From assembly GCA_005406025.1 (NCBI GenBank), contig BGZK01000477.1, positions 248,001 to 312,000 of the forward strand: a DNA stretch of 64,000 bases, in the 5' to 3' direction. Of the stretch, positions 24,343-37,309 are shown one piece after another. The notes below the pieces were generated by a model. It did no database searches and was not told where the DNA came from. It saw nothing but the letters and a program-made list of their open reading frames with translations. Position 1 is the stretch's first letter. Every line of letters starts with the position of its first letter. The translations under genes and the position numbers were made by a program. Source of the DNA: Eumeta japonica (taxonomy: Eukaryota; Arthropoda; Insecta; Lepidoptera; Psychidae).

Positions 24343-25430
24343 TAATATTGATCACAGTTTTATAAATTCTAGCATCCCTTCTTAACCGCCCTATCAAATT
24401 GCAAACATCAGCAAAAGTTTAGATATAAAAAGGACAAGTTGGGGGATGTAAAAATATAATATTTAAAGTTCGACGCCAGACAATGACCCCCTGCCCACTG
24501 TACACACAGTCAAATGTGTGGCTTGTCCGAACGTCCGTCACAACATATCACATTTCATAGGAACGACGCCATATTTTCGAATTTTGCACTTTAATTTATG
24601 TGATTTTTGTATTTTCGGTTTATATCACTATTATGTAGAACCCATCACTGTTGTAAAACTCTTTTTCATAAAACTGTTTATAAGTATTTTAAGAATCTCC
24701 TGGTTCCGTGGTGGTAATTATTATAAGCGCAATTACTTAATAAACTGTTTTTATTCACTTCTTGTAAATAAAATAAGTGCATTAAATCATTTCCTGGAAT
24801 CACGTTCGCACCCCTTCCTAACATATATTGTTAAATTACTTATATTCATACATTTATTTATATTCATTTATTATTTATATACATTATTTATATTTTACAC
24901 GCATTTTTATTCTTACTATACATATATATGTTATGTATTTCTTTTAACCTTCCTCTCGATAAGTGAAAAAGATGCATCGGACAAATGGTTTTCTATAGAC
25001 GGGTGCTGCGGTCAAAGAATGGCAAAACGTCAAGCTCGGAAAGTGGGATGAATTCTGTGCAGGGGTTGTAAGCCTACATACTGTTGAGCGAATACTTAGG
25101 TGAACCCTTTGTATACTGCCCAACACATGTTCATAATTTGTTGCGATATTATGTGCACAAAATCTAGGGCATCCTGTATAGAAACGCGTAACCGGCGTCG
25201 TAGTGGAAATCCGAGAAACCAAAGAAAATGGGCTTTGAATTTATCCTATATTATCTAACACATTCAACTCCAATTACTTTTAAATTCCAAGCCCGTCCTA
25301 ACTTAACTTCAAATAATATTATAACATTTAACTATAACGACGAAGGAGGTTGCGCGCCCATGTAATAACCTTTAAGGTTTAATACCTACACAACAATACA
25401 CATGTAAGTATACGTTATATAAGAAATAAT
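24343..25430. other. Non-coding stretch
   Basis: A 177-residue frame at 24518-25051 is low-complexity (Y/F/I-rich from AT-rich DNA) and looks random. The piece at 24990-25200 is less AT-rich but was not recognised. Confidence 0.45.
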
Positions 25431-25440
25431 AATTTTTCAG

Positions 25441-25547
25441 TGTCTCTTGCGCACACGCCGGCGTTGCGCACGCCCAAATCCGAAAGTCAAACACGCCGCG
25501 ACCGCGCCGGGCCGACCCGCAATATTTGTTTCGTCGAGCAAACACAC
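25441..25547 (+). CDS. Candidate GC-rich exon of unknown gene
   Basis: A sharply bounded GC-rich block starts right after TAATTTTTCAG (a good acceptor ending at 25440) and ends at CACAC followed by GTACGTAATG (a possible but weak donor). All three forward frames are open across it; the one read as SLAHTPALRTPKSESQTRRD... is the longest and runs to 25682. No family is recognised. It could equally be a regulatory GC island that happens to follow a CAG. No partner exons were found. Confidence 0.25.
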
Positions 25548-25699
25548 GTACGTAATGAAAACAAAAACTTTGCTAGAGTACAACATTTATTTAAAGCCTC
25601 AACAAAACACACCGATACCGTTCTAATGCTTGTAATTTGCCAAGTTTTCAGAGCTTTATCAAACGAGCTTTTGTGTTGGTAAATTACATTTTAAATTAA

Positions 25700-28600
25700 T
25701 ACATAGGTACGTATACATGAGATGTAATTTCATGTGAAACATGGTCATTTACTGTCTTCGCAGCTGAATTTATGCGCTGTGGGCGGCTGTAATGTTCTAA
25801 CTAAATGTTTCTACAAAATTAGCTACATGTCATTTACCGTTTGCATTAAGTATGCCATTTTTTTTCTTATTTTATTTTCATTGGCACACAAATAATTAAT
25901 TTATACTTTGAAACTTGACCATTTAAAATTAAATAAAGGATTATTGTTTAATTAAATTTAACTCCATAGGTAGTCTCATTTCCGGCCCCCATAGACCGGA
26001 AATTATTGTTATACGTCCGTTGCCCCACATCGTCTCCATCCGTATCCAACGAACCGGCAATAATTGTATCCAGATACTAAGATACACGTACGTACATATT
26101 AGTACGGTTACACGTTCATTAAATGATATTAGGGACATAAATAAACCGAGGTGTACATATATTTTTCCAGACTTATTTGTATCGGAAACCCCACACAAAT
26201 GTCCCGCATTAGCTTCTCGTGTTAATGTCACGGGATAACGAAATCTTTGTTATTTTGTGACCAGCGATATAAAATAAAACGTATCATGTAACGTAAGCGA
26301 AAAAATCTGTCAAACACCGCTATGTAGTGACGTTGTCCCCATCCCGAAGGCTTCAACAACGATAGGGGGTAAAATAAAATTGAATTTACTAATGTAATTG
26401 TTCATTAACAACGAAATAACGTTTAGGAAGATCTAAATAATTAACTGTTGTACCTAAATACGCTTTATAAGTTCCTTGAATTCTAATATAAGCAACAGTC
26501 TCAGTGGAGAAAAAAAAAATCCATTACCTATGTGATGATGGTGTTTTCAGTAGGGTTGTCAGATGGTGGATGAAAAATTTTTGTGTTGTCATATCATCGT
26601 TTATTTCTATTTAATAACAATATTTTTATAATAAAAGAAATCAAATATCTTAAATGCTGTAACGATTATTATATTGCACCAGCCGCTACCCGGCACGTTG
26701 CTTTCGCAGAAGAAATAACTAAAAATTTTATTAGAAATTTAAAAAATAGTCTTGTTTAATTAAGTATGATAGAAAGAATAATATTTATTTTCTTGCAGAG
26801 CAATGAATAAGTTAATTGAAATTGAATGATTTGCAGAGAAAAAGTTTAAATGATATTTTGTAGAAATACAGAAATGCCTTTTTATGCACATTTGCCTATA
26901 CGATACGCGCGCCGCCCATTGTAAGTTAATTGTACAGTTCTTAGGAACTTCATGCGATTATTAAATCATATTTTCTAGACCTCTATTTTAATGCCTATAC
27001 GCACGCTTGAATATAAAGCACACTATGTTATCAAAATGTTCTTCTTATTTTCGCCGGCAGACAATTGCTTTTCTCTGTCGCCTGTTAAAAGTCAATATTG
27101 TCCTCCATTCTACTTCCACTCAGCGATTTACATCTCTTCTACTAGCAATTGGTTATAAATAACAATCGCATATTTGTTTTTTTTTCCATCATTTTGTATG
27201 CTATTGGTTTCCCTAATGAGATTTTCCATTCTACTTACGACTTAAATTTCTGGTGCATTCTATGTATACATCTAATTTTCTTCTAATATTCCCACGAGTT
27301 GTATTTTATCGCCAAATTCACTTCTTAGTCAAATAAATATTTATGATAGTCCCTCTCATTTTCATAGAATATACGGATGCATCGCAAAAACACACCGAGC
27401 GATCTACGGTGGCCCTCAGTGCGACAGCATCTAAGTGTGCATCACGACCCGGGAGCTTCAGCTTAGCATAGTTTCGTTCAGTTTTCTTTGGTCGAACTGG
27501 TGAGTGGTCCACACTCACTAGCTTGCCACCCTTCCATGATTCAGATGCTAAGAAAAAAATTTCGTTCTCATACGTTTACGCACGGTGTGAGATAGTTACG
27601 TATACCCGTATGTCTTTTTTATACGTTTCTAGGGAGCTCCTTAATTTCGCCTACTGTCTTTTATACTTTTCATGTTCCTATTATGTTAGTGAGTACGGTA
27701 TTAACTCACGGACCTCACTTAGAAAAGGGGGTATAAGAGAAAACTACGCCGTAATGGGATTTTTTTTATTTTTTGTGGATAGTTTAAATCTTTTTTATGT
27801 TGATTTTAACTATCTCTCTCAAGGCAATGACATCTGGTGTTACGACGTATGAATTTTCTAAGTCTTCGATATATTATAAATTTTGAATCAAAAATTTATT
27901 ATATTATATCCTCAAAGTTCTTTAGTAGCCATAAATTAGTTTCTGAGATGTACTATTTTGAGTTGCAGCACAACCGTCATTACAAGACAGTTTCACTCAT
28001 ATTTTTTCATATCACCTTAGAATCATTTGAATGCAGTATTTAAAATCTACGTCTAATATTACCATACATAGAAAATAACTGGGCGAATAGTTGGGTGATA
28101 TATAGAATTTAAATTTATGAATATAGAATTTTAAAAATGGATAGAAAAAATAGTTACAATAGAAGTTGAGATGCAGAAAAACAGAAAAAGGTTGAACCTT
28201 CAAATGGTCATATACTATTATAATTCTATTGAACCAATTGTGTATTTTATAAATAACTATTAGTATTCAATTCTTGGGAAAAAAACCACATTGTATCTGA
28301 AAATTCAACTCGTTACATGTATTTTAAAATAATTGATGCACTTAATTTTTTCTCAAATAAGATCATTAGAATTAATTTCAAAACAGATCACAAAATGCTG
28401 ACAGGCTTTGTTAATTTTTACTATTTTCCGTATCTCGAATGCGCACTACATCTCGTTCATTAGCTAGTACGCTAATATTTATCTCGTTTCGAGGATTCTC
28501 GATGAATTTTTTCGGATACTCATTCTTCAATTCGCAAAGAGGCAACCCTACAGGCAATAGTCATTACGTTCGCATTATTAGATCACACGCCTCGCACAGA

Positions 28601-31600
28601 AACGTCGGAATCGCGCAATATCAATTCCAAACTCCAGATTCCCCCTGATTCTTGTTTTTACTCTTCGTGCTCTGTCTTTGCTTTTTTATTAGACTTATTC
28701 ACACAAAAAAGTCCAATACGGCTTTTTATTAGGCCTGTTTGCTTGCGTACGTATCGTATTCATATTTTATATATAATACATACATCCTCTTTTTTTGTAT
28801 ATACATTTTTTAATTGCAAATTATATTTTTGGCTGTAGCTAAAATTATTGATGAGCTTTTAAAGATAGATTATTTCGAGACACAATTAAAGTTAATGTTT
28901 CTTTGAAAAGTAATCAGCGAACATTTTATTTCTAAATATATGTGGGATACACTGAATTCTGTACGTAACTTATAAATAAATGTTTTTTGAGGTGAAATTA
29001 AACATTTAACGGTTTGCAAAATTACATTTCATCTCGTTGATTTTCGTTACGAACGAAAAAAATTGTTTATTAACAAAAAAAAACAATTGACAGACGATTA
29101 TCTTTCAAAAAAAAAAGTTATAATTGTAGTTAGTTTGTCTCTTTACTTAATACTAATGAGCCATACATCGATAATTACGATTTTTTTTTTATATACGTTG
29201 TTTCTTTGTATCAACATAAATAAACCACTCGTAGGGTTATGTCTGAAACCTGCAAACAATTCTGTTGATTGTTCTGTGAATATATACACCAAAACAGCTG
29301 AAACACAATCTGCCAAACATTCAATAGAAAGGGCTTATGTTACTGAACTATACAGAGACAATGAACTTAATGATTGAAATGAATACGACCTCAGAGTGAA
29401 ACGAGGAAGATTCATACTAAAAGGACGAATATAATCACTTCATACAAAAGCCATACATTCACGTATATGCTAATAAACAGAGGCGTTAAGGGGAAAGACG
29501 ACACTAAACAAAATTACTGCACCAGCTTGGCAGAATGTCGCGAAATTGCGATAATTGCACATGTAGTATCAATTTCGTGTTGTTTAAACTGGGCTTCCTT
29601 TCAGGAAGGTTTCACGCCGTCATGTTTCCAATTGAATAGTGTGATTATAAATTCTAGCATCCTTAATTTTATATAGAATCCTTTTGTACGACTGTTAGTC
29701 ACTGAACTCTTAAACGGCTACATGATGTTTTTTTTTTTTGTGCGTTTGGATAGGTCTTTAAATGGTTTATATTTATAATAAGACCCAGTAGGCGACGCTG
29801 CGATAGGATTCTATGACTTTTTTAAAAATTTCTTTAACGAAATTTTCGCATACCACCTCCATTATTTAAAAAAAAATTGACCGTTAATATCTTCTGAGAA
29901 GCTCATTAATTTAACTTTCTTAAGATAGTTGACAGTTACTGTGTTTGTAATAGGTAGGTTTATGTGCTAAAGATGGCGTTGATGTCGAATTCCGTCGTAT
30001 TTGATGTATGTATTAATACATGCGCACGTCACTGCATCATAGCTCTAATAGCACTCATTTTTTTTAACTTTGCATTAGGCAACAGTAAATCACATAATAA
30101 CAAAACGAAAAGGATCAAATGTCAAACTCAATGTTAAATGTCGAATATAGTTTATTGAAAAAGCGGTTGTTGATCCTGCGATAGTAAACAAGCCATCGTT
30201 CAGTCAAGACATTTATCAGGTTCGCTAATTTAAAAAAAAAATTAGATTTTTGGAAGAACTTTGAAGTATTTCTCGTTTTCTGGAAATCCTTTTTTTCCTT
30301 GCTACTTCTGCACTCTTTGTTATTTAAGCCACACTCCAGGCCACACGTTTGGCCCATAGCGATGCCACTAGTTCTCATCACCGATTGTGGACGATATTTT
30401 ACGTGCAAGCTGTACGTCCAAGTGGCCGCGTCTAAGCCGCAAGCTGCGGACGTAGACAGTACCCACTACTCGTGGCCGAGGCTTCACCCCGCCCGCGTCT
30501 TTTTAATACTCGAGGAAATTGTCTGTCTGGTTATAAGTTCAGTCCTTCGCAAAGGAATCTGAGTTGCCCACTTTCATTGTGATTAGTTAGAAATAGGCGA
30601 ACCCGGTAATGACGACAGATTGAACTTTGTTATTTTTTAAGCGGGGTCGTTTGCGTTTTCTTAAAATTAGGATCGGTAGCGCAACTAAGACTGTTTCCAT
30701 TTTTACATCAACACGTCGGATCATGTGCTGAGAGAAATGGCCTAAAATATGGATACGTGTAGGTCACTAATGGTCGCTACTGATGGTTAGAGCAGAAAAA
30801 ACGTGGAAGAAATATGAAGAAATACATAAAATTAATCGATGCAAAGTTCATCGTTCTTAGAGCACACACTACTGGAATCCTAAGTCACTTATTAAAAACA
30901 AAATTAAACAACATAATGTGTGTGTCACATTGCTTTTTAGCCGACTTCGCAAGAAAAAAGGAGTTTCGTCTTTATATATTTATTATAAGTATGTTTAGCG
31001 ATAACTTCGTCGATTGTGAAGCGATGTATATTTTTGTTGTATGTACTCTAAAAAACAGGACCTGTACTAAAAAACAGAATCTATGCATTTGCTAACTCAC
31101 AGATAGAAGTATGAAAAATATTCTTTCTGTTGATATATGGCTCATTAGTGTTGAGCGGATAGACCAAGGCTTATACATTTTTGCCCTTTCTCTTTTTAAT
31201 TTGTAAGTATTCATGTAAGCAAAGCAAGGTCATTATAAACTTAACATTTCAGATGTAATAAACATTTTCTGTTTGAATTAAATTTAAATTTATTACATGT
31301 TTTTATTATCAAAATTCCGTACGCCCGAATGGGAAAAAATTAGATATTTTAACGTTCGTAATAGCCGATTTATTCCAAATCTATTCGACTTAAAAGAGTA
31401 GAAAAAATATTTCCTAATACATAATAATAATTCCGAAATAAACAGTTTTATTAAAAAAATAGATGAAAATTAACCATTCCGTCCCCTTATCTCCAAAACT
31501 GCAGATTCTAAAATTTTGGAATAATACAAAAAACAGTCCTTTACTTGGAAATCACAGGAAACCCCATAAAAAGTCTGAAGCTTCAAAATAATACGGTAAA

Positions 31601-32120
31601 TATCTCAATATTGTGCGTACAAACTTACATTTGCAGTTACTTTAGATACCACGAACAAATCTGCGTCAAATTAAAAAAAACGTAGTACATAATATATTCA
31701 ACGTACGTAGCGTTTTCACGGGAGTTGAACATTATCTAACGACGCCAAAATATATATATGATAGAATATAGTATATTATAGGATTCTACCAACATAGTCT
31801 CTTAGTATTTTACTTTTATTATTGTATATGCCAGCGGCGTGGAATTCTCGTAAAGTCAAGTACAACGAGAGACCAACGTGACATGAAAATGAAATGGATC
31901 GTATCTCTATTTTTGTTGGTCGCGATTCAAACACATTTTTATTTGGCTAATATTAATTCAAAGTTTTATGTATTATTTTGAAATAGGATCAACTTTCAGT
32001 AACATCTGAAGAACCGCTGATACAATGAAAAACAAAATTACTATAAAAGGACTGTAAAACGACTTAGAAATAATAATTCTAGGTATGATAGACATACTTA
32101 CTTGCTTAATAGAGCAAAGC
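25700..32120. other. Long gene-free stretch
   Basis: About 6.4 kb, mostly AT-rich. Slightly GC-richer patches lie at 25970-26240, 27370-27530, 28430-28650 and 30310-30500. None shows splice signals with an open frame or a known motif. Frames here (for example 30299-30562 plus and 29063-29377 plus) have no recognisable domains. No transposon was identified. Confidence 0.45.
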
Positions 32121-32129
32121 TTAATAGTG

Positions 32130-32440
32130 GTTAAGTCATGCTGTGGTCAACTAGGCACGAAAATGGCTCGACTCGGACGGCGAGATCACACTTTCACAGA
32201 ATACAAGCGTGAAGTAACAGCTTCCGCCGTTGCGTTTCGTACAGTGAGTGAAAGTTCTGATGACCCACTCCCCTTCTATTACCCCACTCTACCTCCATCA
32301 ATACTCCCTCCATCCGCTATCCTATCATATCCCTTCCTAAGAGGTGGCAACACACTGGTGATTCCTCTGGGATTAGGAGTGTTCATGGGCGGGGATGACC
32401 ACATTTTTTCTGGTGGCTCGTAAGCTAGTTTATGCCTCGA
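32130..32440 (+). repeat. SINE-like dispersed repeat, copy S1
   Basis: The order GTGAAGTAACAGCTTCCGCC, TTTCGTACAGTGAGTGAAAG, CCCACTCCCCTTCTATTACC, 'GGTGGCAACACACTGGTGAT', 'GTTCATGGGCGGGGATGACC', GGTGGCTCGTAAGCTAG is shared with the copy at 44945-45233 and, in part, with 34788-35045. Endings of this type (CATGGGCGG...) belong to a widespread lepidopteran repeat. No tRNA-like head was confirmed. Confidence 0.7.
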
Positions 32441-33130
32441 AACTTCTATGTAAAAAAATGATTTAAAAAGTTCATTACATTCAAATGCTTCAATAGAAAG
32501 TTCAAAAAAAAATATTTTCTGTCCAAAGTATCTTACTATTTACTAAATAATTTTCGGAACTGTCACAATCATCTATCTATGGCCAGCAAAAAACTTTTAG
32601 TGCGCCATATTTTTCTGTATTACTATGTATATATTTTCTTGTGATTTGGTACGCTTTGTATTTCTGTTTTCGATAATCGTTTTCACTACAATGCTCACCA
32701 TTATTACTCGAAATTTAAATTTATTATTGTGGATTTACCCTTAGGGTCGTTTCTCATTACAGTAAATTCTAGTAAACATTGTCACGACTGTCGAGCGGAG
32801 GTACCCTCGATATTTGTCCGCCATAACATTTATAACAAAAAAATGATTCAACGATTTTCAAAAATATAAGAAAGCATGCAGACATCAAAAATGAGGCTAT
32901 ACATATCGCAGAAAAATCATAAAATCCCAGCATGTTTTATTATTTCAAAGGTAGATATTATTTTTCAACGATATTCAACACCGTTTCTCCTTAACCATAC
33001 GAAAATGTACTCGCTTTCAGCTCTCGCGCTCGCGTCGGACCAAAAAAAAAAAACCTCACAAAACTCCTTCCAGCAGGCGCTTTTATGTGCCCACATATTA
33101 CGAACGTTACTTCGGTAATTCCGCGCCGAA
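32441..33130. other. AT-rich non-coding stretch
   Basis: Nothing recognised. Confidence 0.45.
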
Positions 33131-33134
33131 ATTA

Positions 33135-33520
33135 TTCATGATATTATTATAAGGTCTGTGTAATATTTTAAAGCGCGCCACCTATGCGCGCGCCGGCTTA
33201 TTCAAACCTTTAAGGTCGAAACGCGAAACGTTATTCGGGTTATGTTAACGCGTGCCCGTGACAGTTCCGCTCTTGATAAGGATTAGGGCGCGTCCGGCGC
33301 GGGCGCGCGCTCCCGCCCGCGCTCCCTACGCGGCCCTTTTTGTCCCGCCGCTTTGTGCGTCGGAATTTTAAATGGTCCCCGGCCGTTTGTCAGCGGAAAT
33401 CCTGCCTCATAAACCTGTGATACAACGCGCGGACAATTGACTAATTAATGGCCGCGACGCTTGCACAAGTGCACTCGGCGAGGAGAATTCCGGCCGTTTT
33501 TCAGCATGAAAAATGTCACA
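33135..33520. other. CpG/GC-rich island, candidate regulatory element
   Basis: The core at 33285-33350 is nearly all G+C ('GGGCGCGTCCGGCGCGGGCG', then 'CCCGCCCGCGCTCCCTACGC') in an AT-rich region. Flanks hold TCATAAA, CTAATTAATGG (homeodomain-like) and ATTCATGATATT. No frame codes for anything recognisable; the 136-residue frame starting at 33448 leaves the island into AT-rich DNA and looks random. Confidence 0.35.
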
Positions 33521-34655
33521 CTAGGGGGGCGGAATTAATTCGAGTTGAAAATAAAAGCCATAGAATTATAAAGAGTTCTATGCGGGTCGACGTTGACATT
33601 ATATTGTCGATGCGAACTGTTTTTGTCGTTTCATTGTACCTGCATAGAAGACCCGGACCCGCCCGCTTAGTGAATATTTATTATTTTATTTTCGTTGGAT
33701 ATGAACAAGAGAAGAACGTTGATTTTATCTTAATTTTTGGCTGTCAAAAATTTAAAAAAAATCGACATATTACCAAGATGCTGTTGTCGATATTCTGTGC
33801 CCGTTACATATTTGTGAATGCACTACTGCTGCATTATCGACATGAGGCCATCTATTAGCGCAAACTGTGTAATATCTATGACTCTTGGTGTACTTTACAG
33901 AAATTGTGTACATGCATGCATTTTTTATTTTTTCATATATCTTTCTTCATTCAACACTTATCACATTCGAGAATATTCAGTGATTTCTTAACAAATCCCT
34001 ACAACGCGAGAAATATTTTAAAATTTTTAATAAATATCTATTAATCATTTATATACTTTTACGCCTGTTTCAATTTGCCGCCGCCAGGGGAAGATCGTAC
34101 CTTCTGTTTCTGGGGTCTATGCCCTTAACTGTATTTGTTCACACAAGAGCATCGTTACCATTTAATGCCGATGTAGTTCCTAGTTCTAGTATTTTTGTTA
34201 ATGTTGACGTGAAACTTGCTCGAATAACCTCACTTATTTAATATGTATAACCAGACCTATTCTTAATATATATGCCTATTTCGCTATTTTTAATTTTAAA
34301 ATTTCTAGCCTTGCCCTTTCATTTGGAGCTAATAGTTCCCATTATTTTATTATAAACTGCCACACGGTTAATGACTTTACAAAAAAGCCACAAGCCAAAA
34401 ATTGAAATAGCTACAAACTCGCTTCCTCCACATAAATGTATATTTCAACAGGATTATTAAATTTTGGTTTCTAACTATAGAGTCATTGGATTCGTTGCAG
34501 TTTCTAATAATGTTATTGCAGATACCAGTTTTAAGTGAGAGGATACGATCACAAATCTTGTTTTATACACTACAGACAGATATCAAAATGATAAAATAAG
34601 TGTCATTCATTCATTGTCATTTAGGAATAGGAAACTAAAAATAAAAAGTCTGTCT
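33521..34655. other. AT-rich non-coding stretch
   Basis: Nothing recognised. Confidence 0.45.
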
Positions 34656-34732
34656 CTCTTTTCTCTCTCTCTCTGCGTACATGCGTGCGTGGGTGCGTGC
34701 GTGAGTGCGTGCGTGCGTGCGTGTGTGTGTTA

Positions 34733-34775
<43 letters not shown>

Positions 34776-34787
34776 TATGTGTGTGGT
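34656..34787. repeat. Compound CT / GCGT / GT microsatellite
   Basis: A (CT)n-like run, then (TGCG)n variants (34681-34720), then (GT)n to about 34785. It directly abuts SINE-like copy S2. Confidence 0.95.
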
Positions 34788-35045
34788 ATCACACCAGGCG
34801 CCCACCCATTTAGATCACACACTAGACGTGAGGTAAAAGCGTATTCATTTCGTCCAAAGTTCTGGTGGCCCACTTCCCCTTCCATTAAATGTCTTCTTTC
34901 TTCAAATGGTTACCGATATCCTAATTTCTTCCATTAGATATCCTACTTCTTCGTAAAATTCCGTCGAATGAGTGACTCCTGCAGGGTTGAAAGTGTCCAT
35001 GGGCGGCAATGAACACCTACTGGTAGCTCGTATACTCGTTCTCCC
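34788..35045 (+). repeat. SINE-like dispersed repeat, copy S2 (degenerate)
   Basis: Shares TGGCCCACTTCCCCTTCCAT, 'GAGTGACTCCTGCAGGGTTG', 'GTCCATGGGCGGCAATGAAC' and 'CTGGTAGCTCGTATACTCGT' with S1 and S3, with more decay. Same strand as the other two copies. Confidence 0.6.
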
Positions 35046-35139
35046 CATTGAACGTCATGCATGAAGACACGCTTAAATCGAGAAAAGAAATGCTTAGAGA
35101 ATTATTTTTTTTTACGACCAACAAAACACTATCGATAGT

Positions 35140-35405
35140 GAAGACAAACAACGGGAACTCCGGCGCGGTTCTCACGAGAATCCGGAATTTCAATCAAAAT
35201 CTCCCGTTCGCGTCTCGCGACGCCGTCTCATAACTTTCAGCCGAAGCCCGTAAGCGTGTGACGATAAAGGTAAAGCTTTCAGCGCGCCCCGCACGCGTTC
35301 TGCCCGACACCGGAAAACACGTATTTTTTACAACCTCGAGGAACGATCCCCCGCCCCCGCCCCCGCGCGCCCCGCGCCCTCACCGATGGCAAACGATGGC
35401 GCGTA
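35140..35405. other. CpG/GC-rich island, candidate regulatory element
   Basis: GC-rich with many CpG, including GAACGATCCCCCGCCCCCGC followed by 'GCGCGCCCCGCGCCC' (35340-35380). No supported frame or splice structure. Confidence 0.35.
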
Positions 35406-36880
35406 AGTTATGAAATTTTATTGAGAAATGAGCACAAAGGCAACATTTTATTTTTCTTCGAGAGAAAAAAAATAGACGACCCCTTTGTCAGACGGGAAGA
35501 AGGGGTGTTGCGTCGATTCGATCTCTGATTTGATTTTACTTTTTTGCGATTTCTAGCGCATAAGACTGATAATTATTTTTTGCAATAATAGCGATTCAAT
35601 TAATGTCATAAGACTGTACTTTTCTTGAGTTCGTGCTGCTCGATTTAAGCATACCCCTCCACCGATCCACAATTAATGATTGAGTTTCGCATTAAAATCT
35701 ATCACACGTACGAGTTGATGTTAAGCTAATAAACGCTGAGTCGGTTACGTGTTAAATTCGTCGTATACGTTATGCGTACAGACGTGAATAAAGCGTAATT
35801 TAAAAAACAAGCAGTGGCCGAAATGGGAGTTGCATTCTCGTTTATATTGTAGTTAATAAGAAATTCGGAATCGCACGAATTGAAATCAAAAGGGTATTGT
35901 GTCATTATTTGTAGTTTTCAAAAAAATTTTGTCAAACGACATGGGTGTAAATATCACGGGAGGTACGTTTTGTGTTAAAATCAAATGTGTGTTCATTACT
36001 GAAGATGGTTTTATTTTAATCTGTTTGTAAAGCTCTATAATTTAGACTCATAAAACTAGGGTTTCAAAAGTTAGTTAGTAATCCCTCGATTTTATGTGTG
36101 GAAAGCTACCACATTATTTTTTTCTAATTTAATAATATAATTGTATGGCAGCTTATATAAGATACCGGTCGGTAAGCAATAGACGGACAAATGGACTTTC
36201 TCACCTTTCGCTAAAGAACCCTTATGTGACATACTAATTATTTTTACTACAGCGTTACTGTTTGATTTATCATCAACCTTTATTATCACTGAATAAACAG
36301 AAACAGTTTTTTTTTTCAACCAGTTCTAGTATAAAATACTTGTATACAGTCTCTTCAAGATATTCGACCTATAATTGTTTACGACCTCTTGTGTCAAGTT
36401 ATGTACACAGGCGTACATTTTTCGAGTATCCTTTTGAGTTAAATAGCTGTGGTTAGTTCTTAAATGACGCAGTGGGGAGTTGCGGGTCATCATCCGCCGT
36501 CGTTATTGACCTGATGACAATCTCTAGGACCAATGGCTTAGGTTCTTTCGAAAGAACAATGTAGTGATTTAATTTGACCCAACTTATAAACTCATTAGTC
36601 TATTCGCGATGGTATTAACTCTAACTCGGTAGATTCTAATTCGAAGGCAGTATCAACCACCATATCTCTCTCTCTGTCTGTCTCAGTCCCTCCTTCTTTC
36701 TCTCTCTGTATTCATATCTTTATATGTAGATAAATATTTAAAACGTAAAGTATATTCATTAAGACAGAAATAACAGAACTGGAGCTGCAGAAGACGAACT
36801 CACAAAGAACAAGCGGCGTGTCACAATCCAAAATAAACGGAACACATCCCGAAAATTATTTTAGTGCAAATTAATTTCGT
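35406..36880. other. Non-coding stretch
   Basis: AT-rich. Contains a pyrimidine (CT)n-rich run near 36665-36710. Nothing else recognised. Confidence 0.45.
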
Positions 36881-36889
36881 TAAAATAAT

Positions 36890-37110
36890 TTCGTTTCGCC
36901 GCGTTATCCGATAGCGGCGCGGATCCTGTCCGATAAATTATACTCTTGCAATTAAACCGCCGGCGGCGGCGCGAGCGCCACGCGCCCGCGGCTGCGACCG
37001 CCCGCGCGCGGCCGCAGGCGCGTGTGGAAGGTCCCGAGGGAAGGTGACTGTGACGTCGAGGCTGGATTTCGTCGGTGCACTGTCGAGGTGTTTCCCTCGC
37101 ACGATCCTTT
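36890..37110. other. CpG/GC-rich island, candidate regulatory element
   Basis: The core at 36958-37020 is nearly all G+C ('CCGGCGGCGGCGCGAGCGCC', then 'GACCGCCCGCGCGCGGCCGC'). A GATAAATTATA and TTGCAATTAAA flank lies on the left. No supported frame. Confidence 0.35.
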
Positions 37111-37240
37111 AAGGGCTTCGATGTTGAACTCTTCACCACTATTGTTTGATCCAACTCGATACTTTTGCGATTTTAAGCCTTTATCGACCGACCAGGGATA
37201 CCATGGCGACGTTCAAAAACCGAAAGCTTCGTATACTCTT

Positions 37241-37303
37241 CCATGGATCTCCATGGAAGATCCATGGGATATCATGGGAAATCCATGGGAGAGCTTTGGG
37301 AGT
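37241..37303. repeat. 21-bp tandem repeat with CCATGG boxes
   Basis: Three units begin at 37241, 37262 and 37283. In the first two the (C/T)CATGG box occurs twice, so the boxes start at 37241, 37251, 37262, 37272 and 37283. Spacing alternates 10 and 11 bases. A further CCATGG lies at 37201. Confidence 0.9.
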
Positions 37304-37309
37304 TGATTT

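Noticed and set aside
24518..25051. 177-residue frame
   Set aside because: Y/F/I/L-rich translation of AT-rich DNA with no domain; most likely chance.
30299..30562. 87-residue frame in a GC-richer patch
   Set aside because: Overlaps an open frame on the opposite strand, no domain, no convincing splice signals.
33448..33858. 136-residue plus-strand frame starting in a GC island
   Set aside because: It runs from CpG-rich into AT-rich DNA, has no domain or codon-bias consistency and no splice context; long frames are expected where stops are rare.
34737..34937. Cysteine/valine repeat protein
   Set aside because: It is a direct translation of the GT microsatellite.
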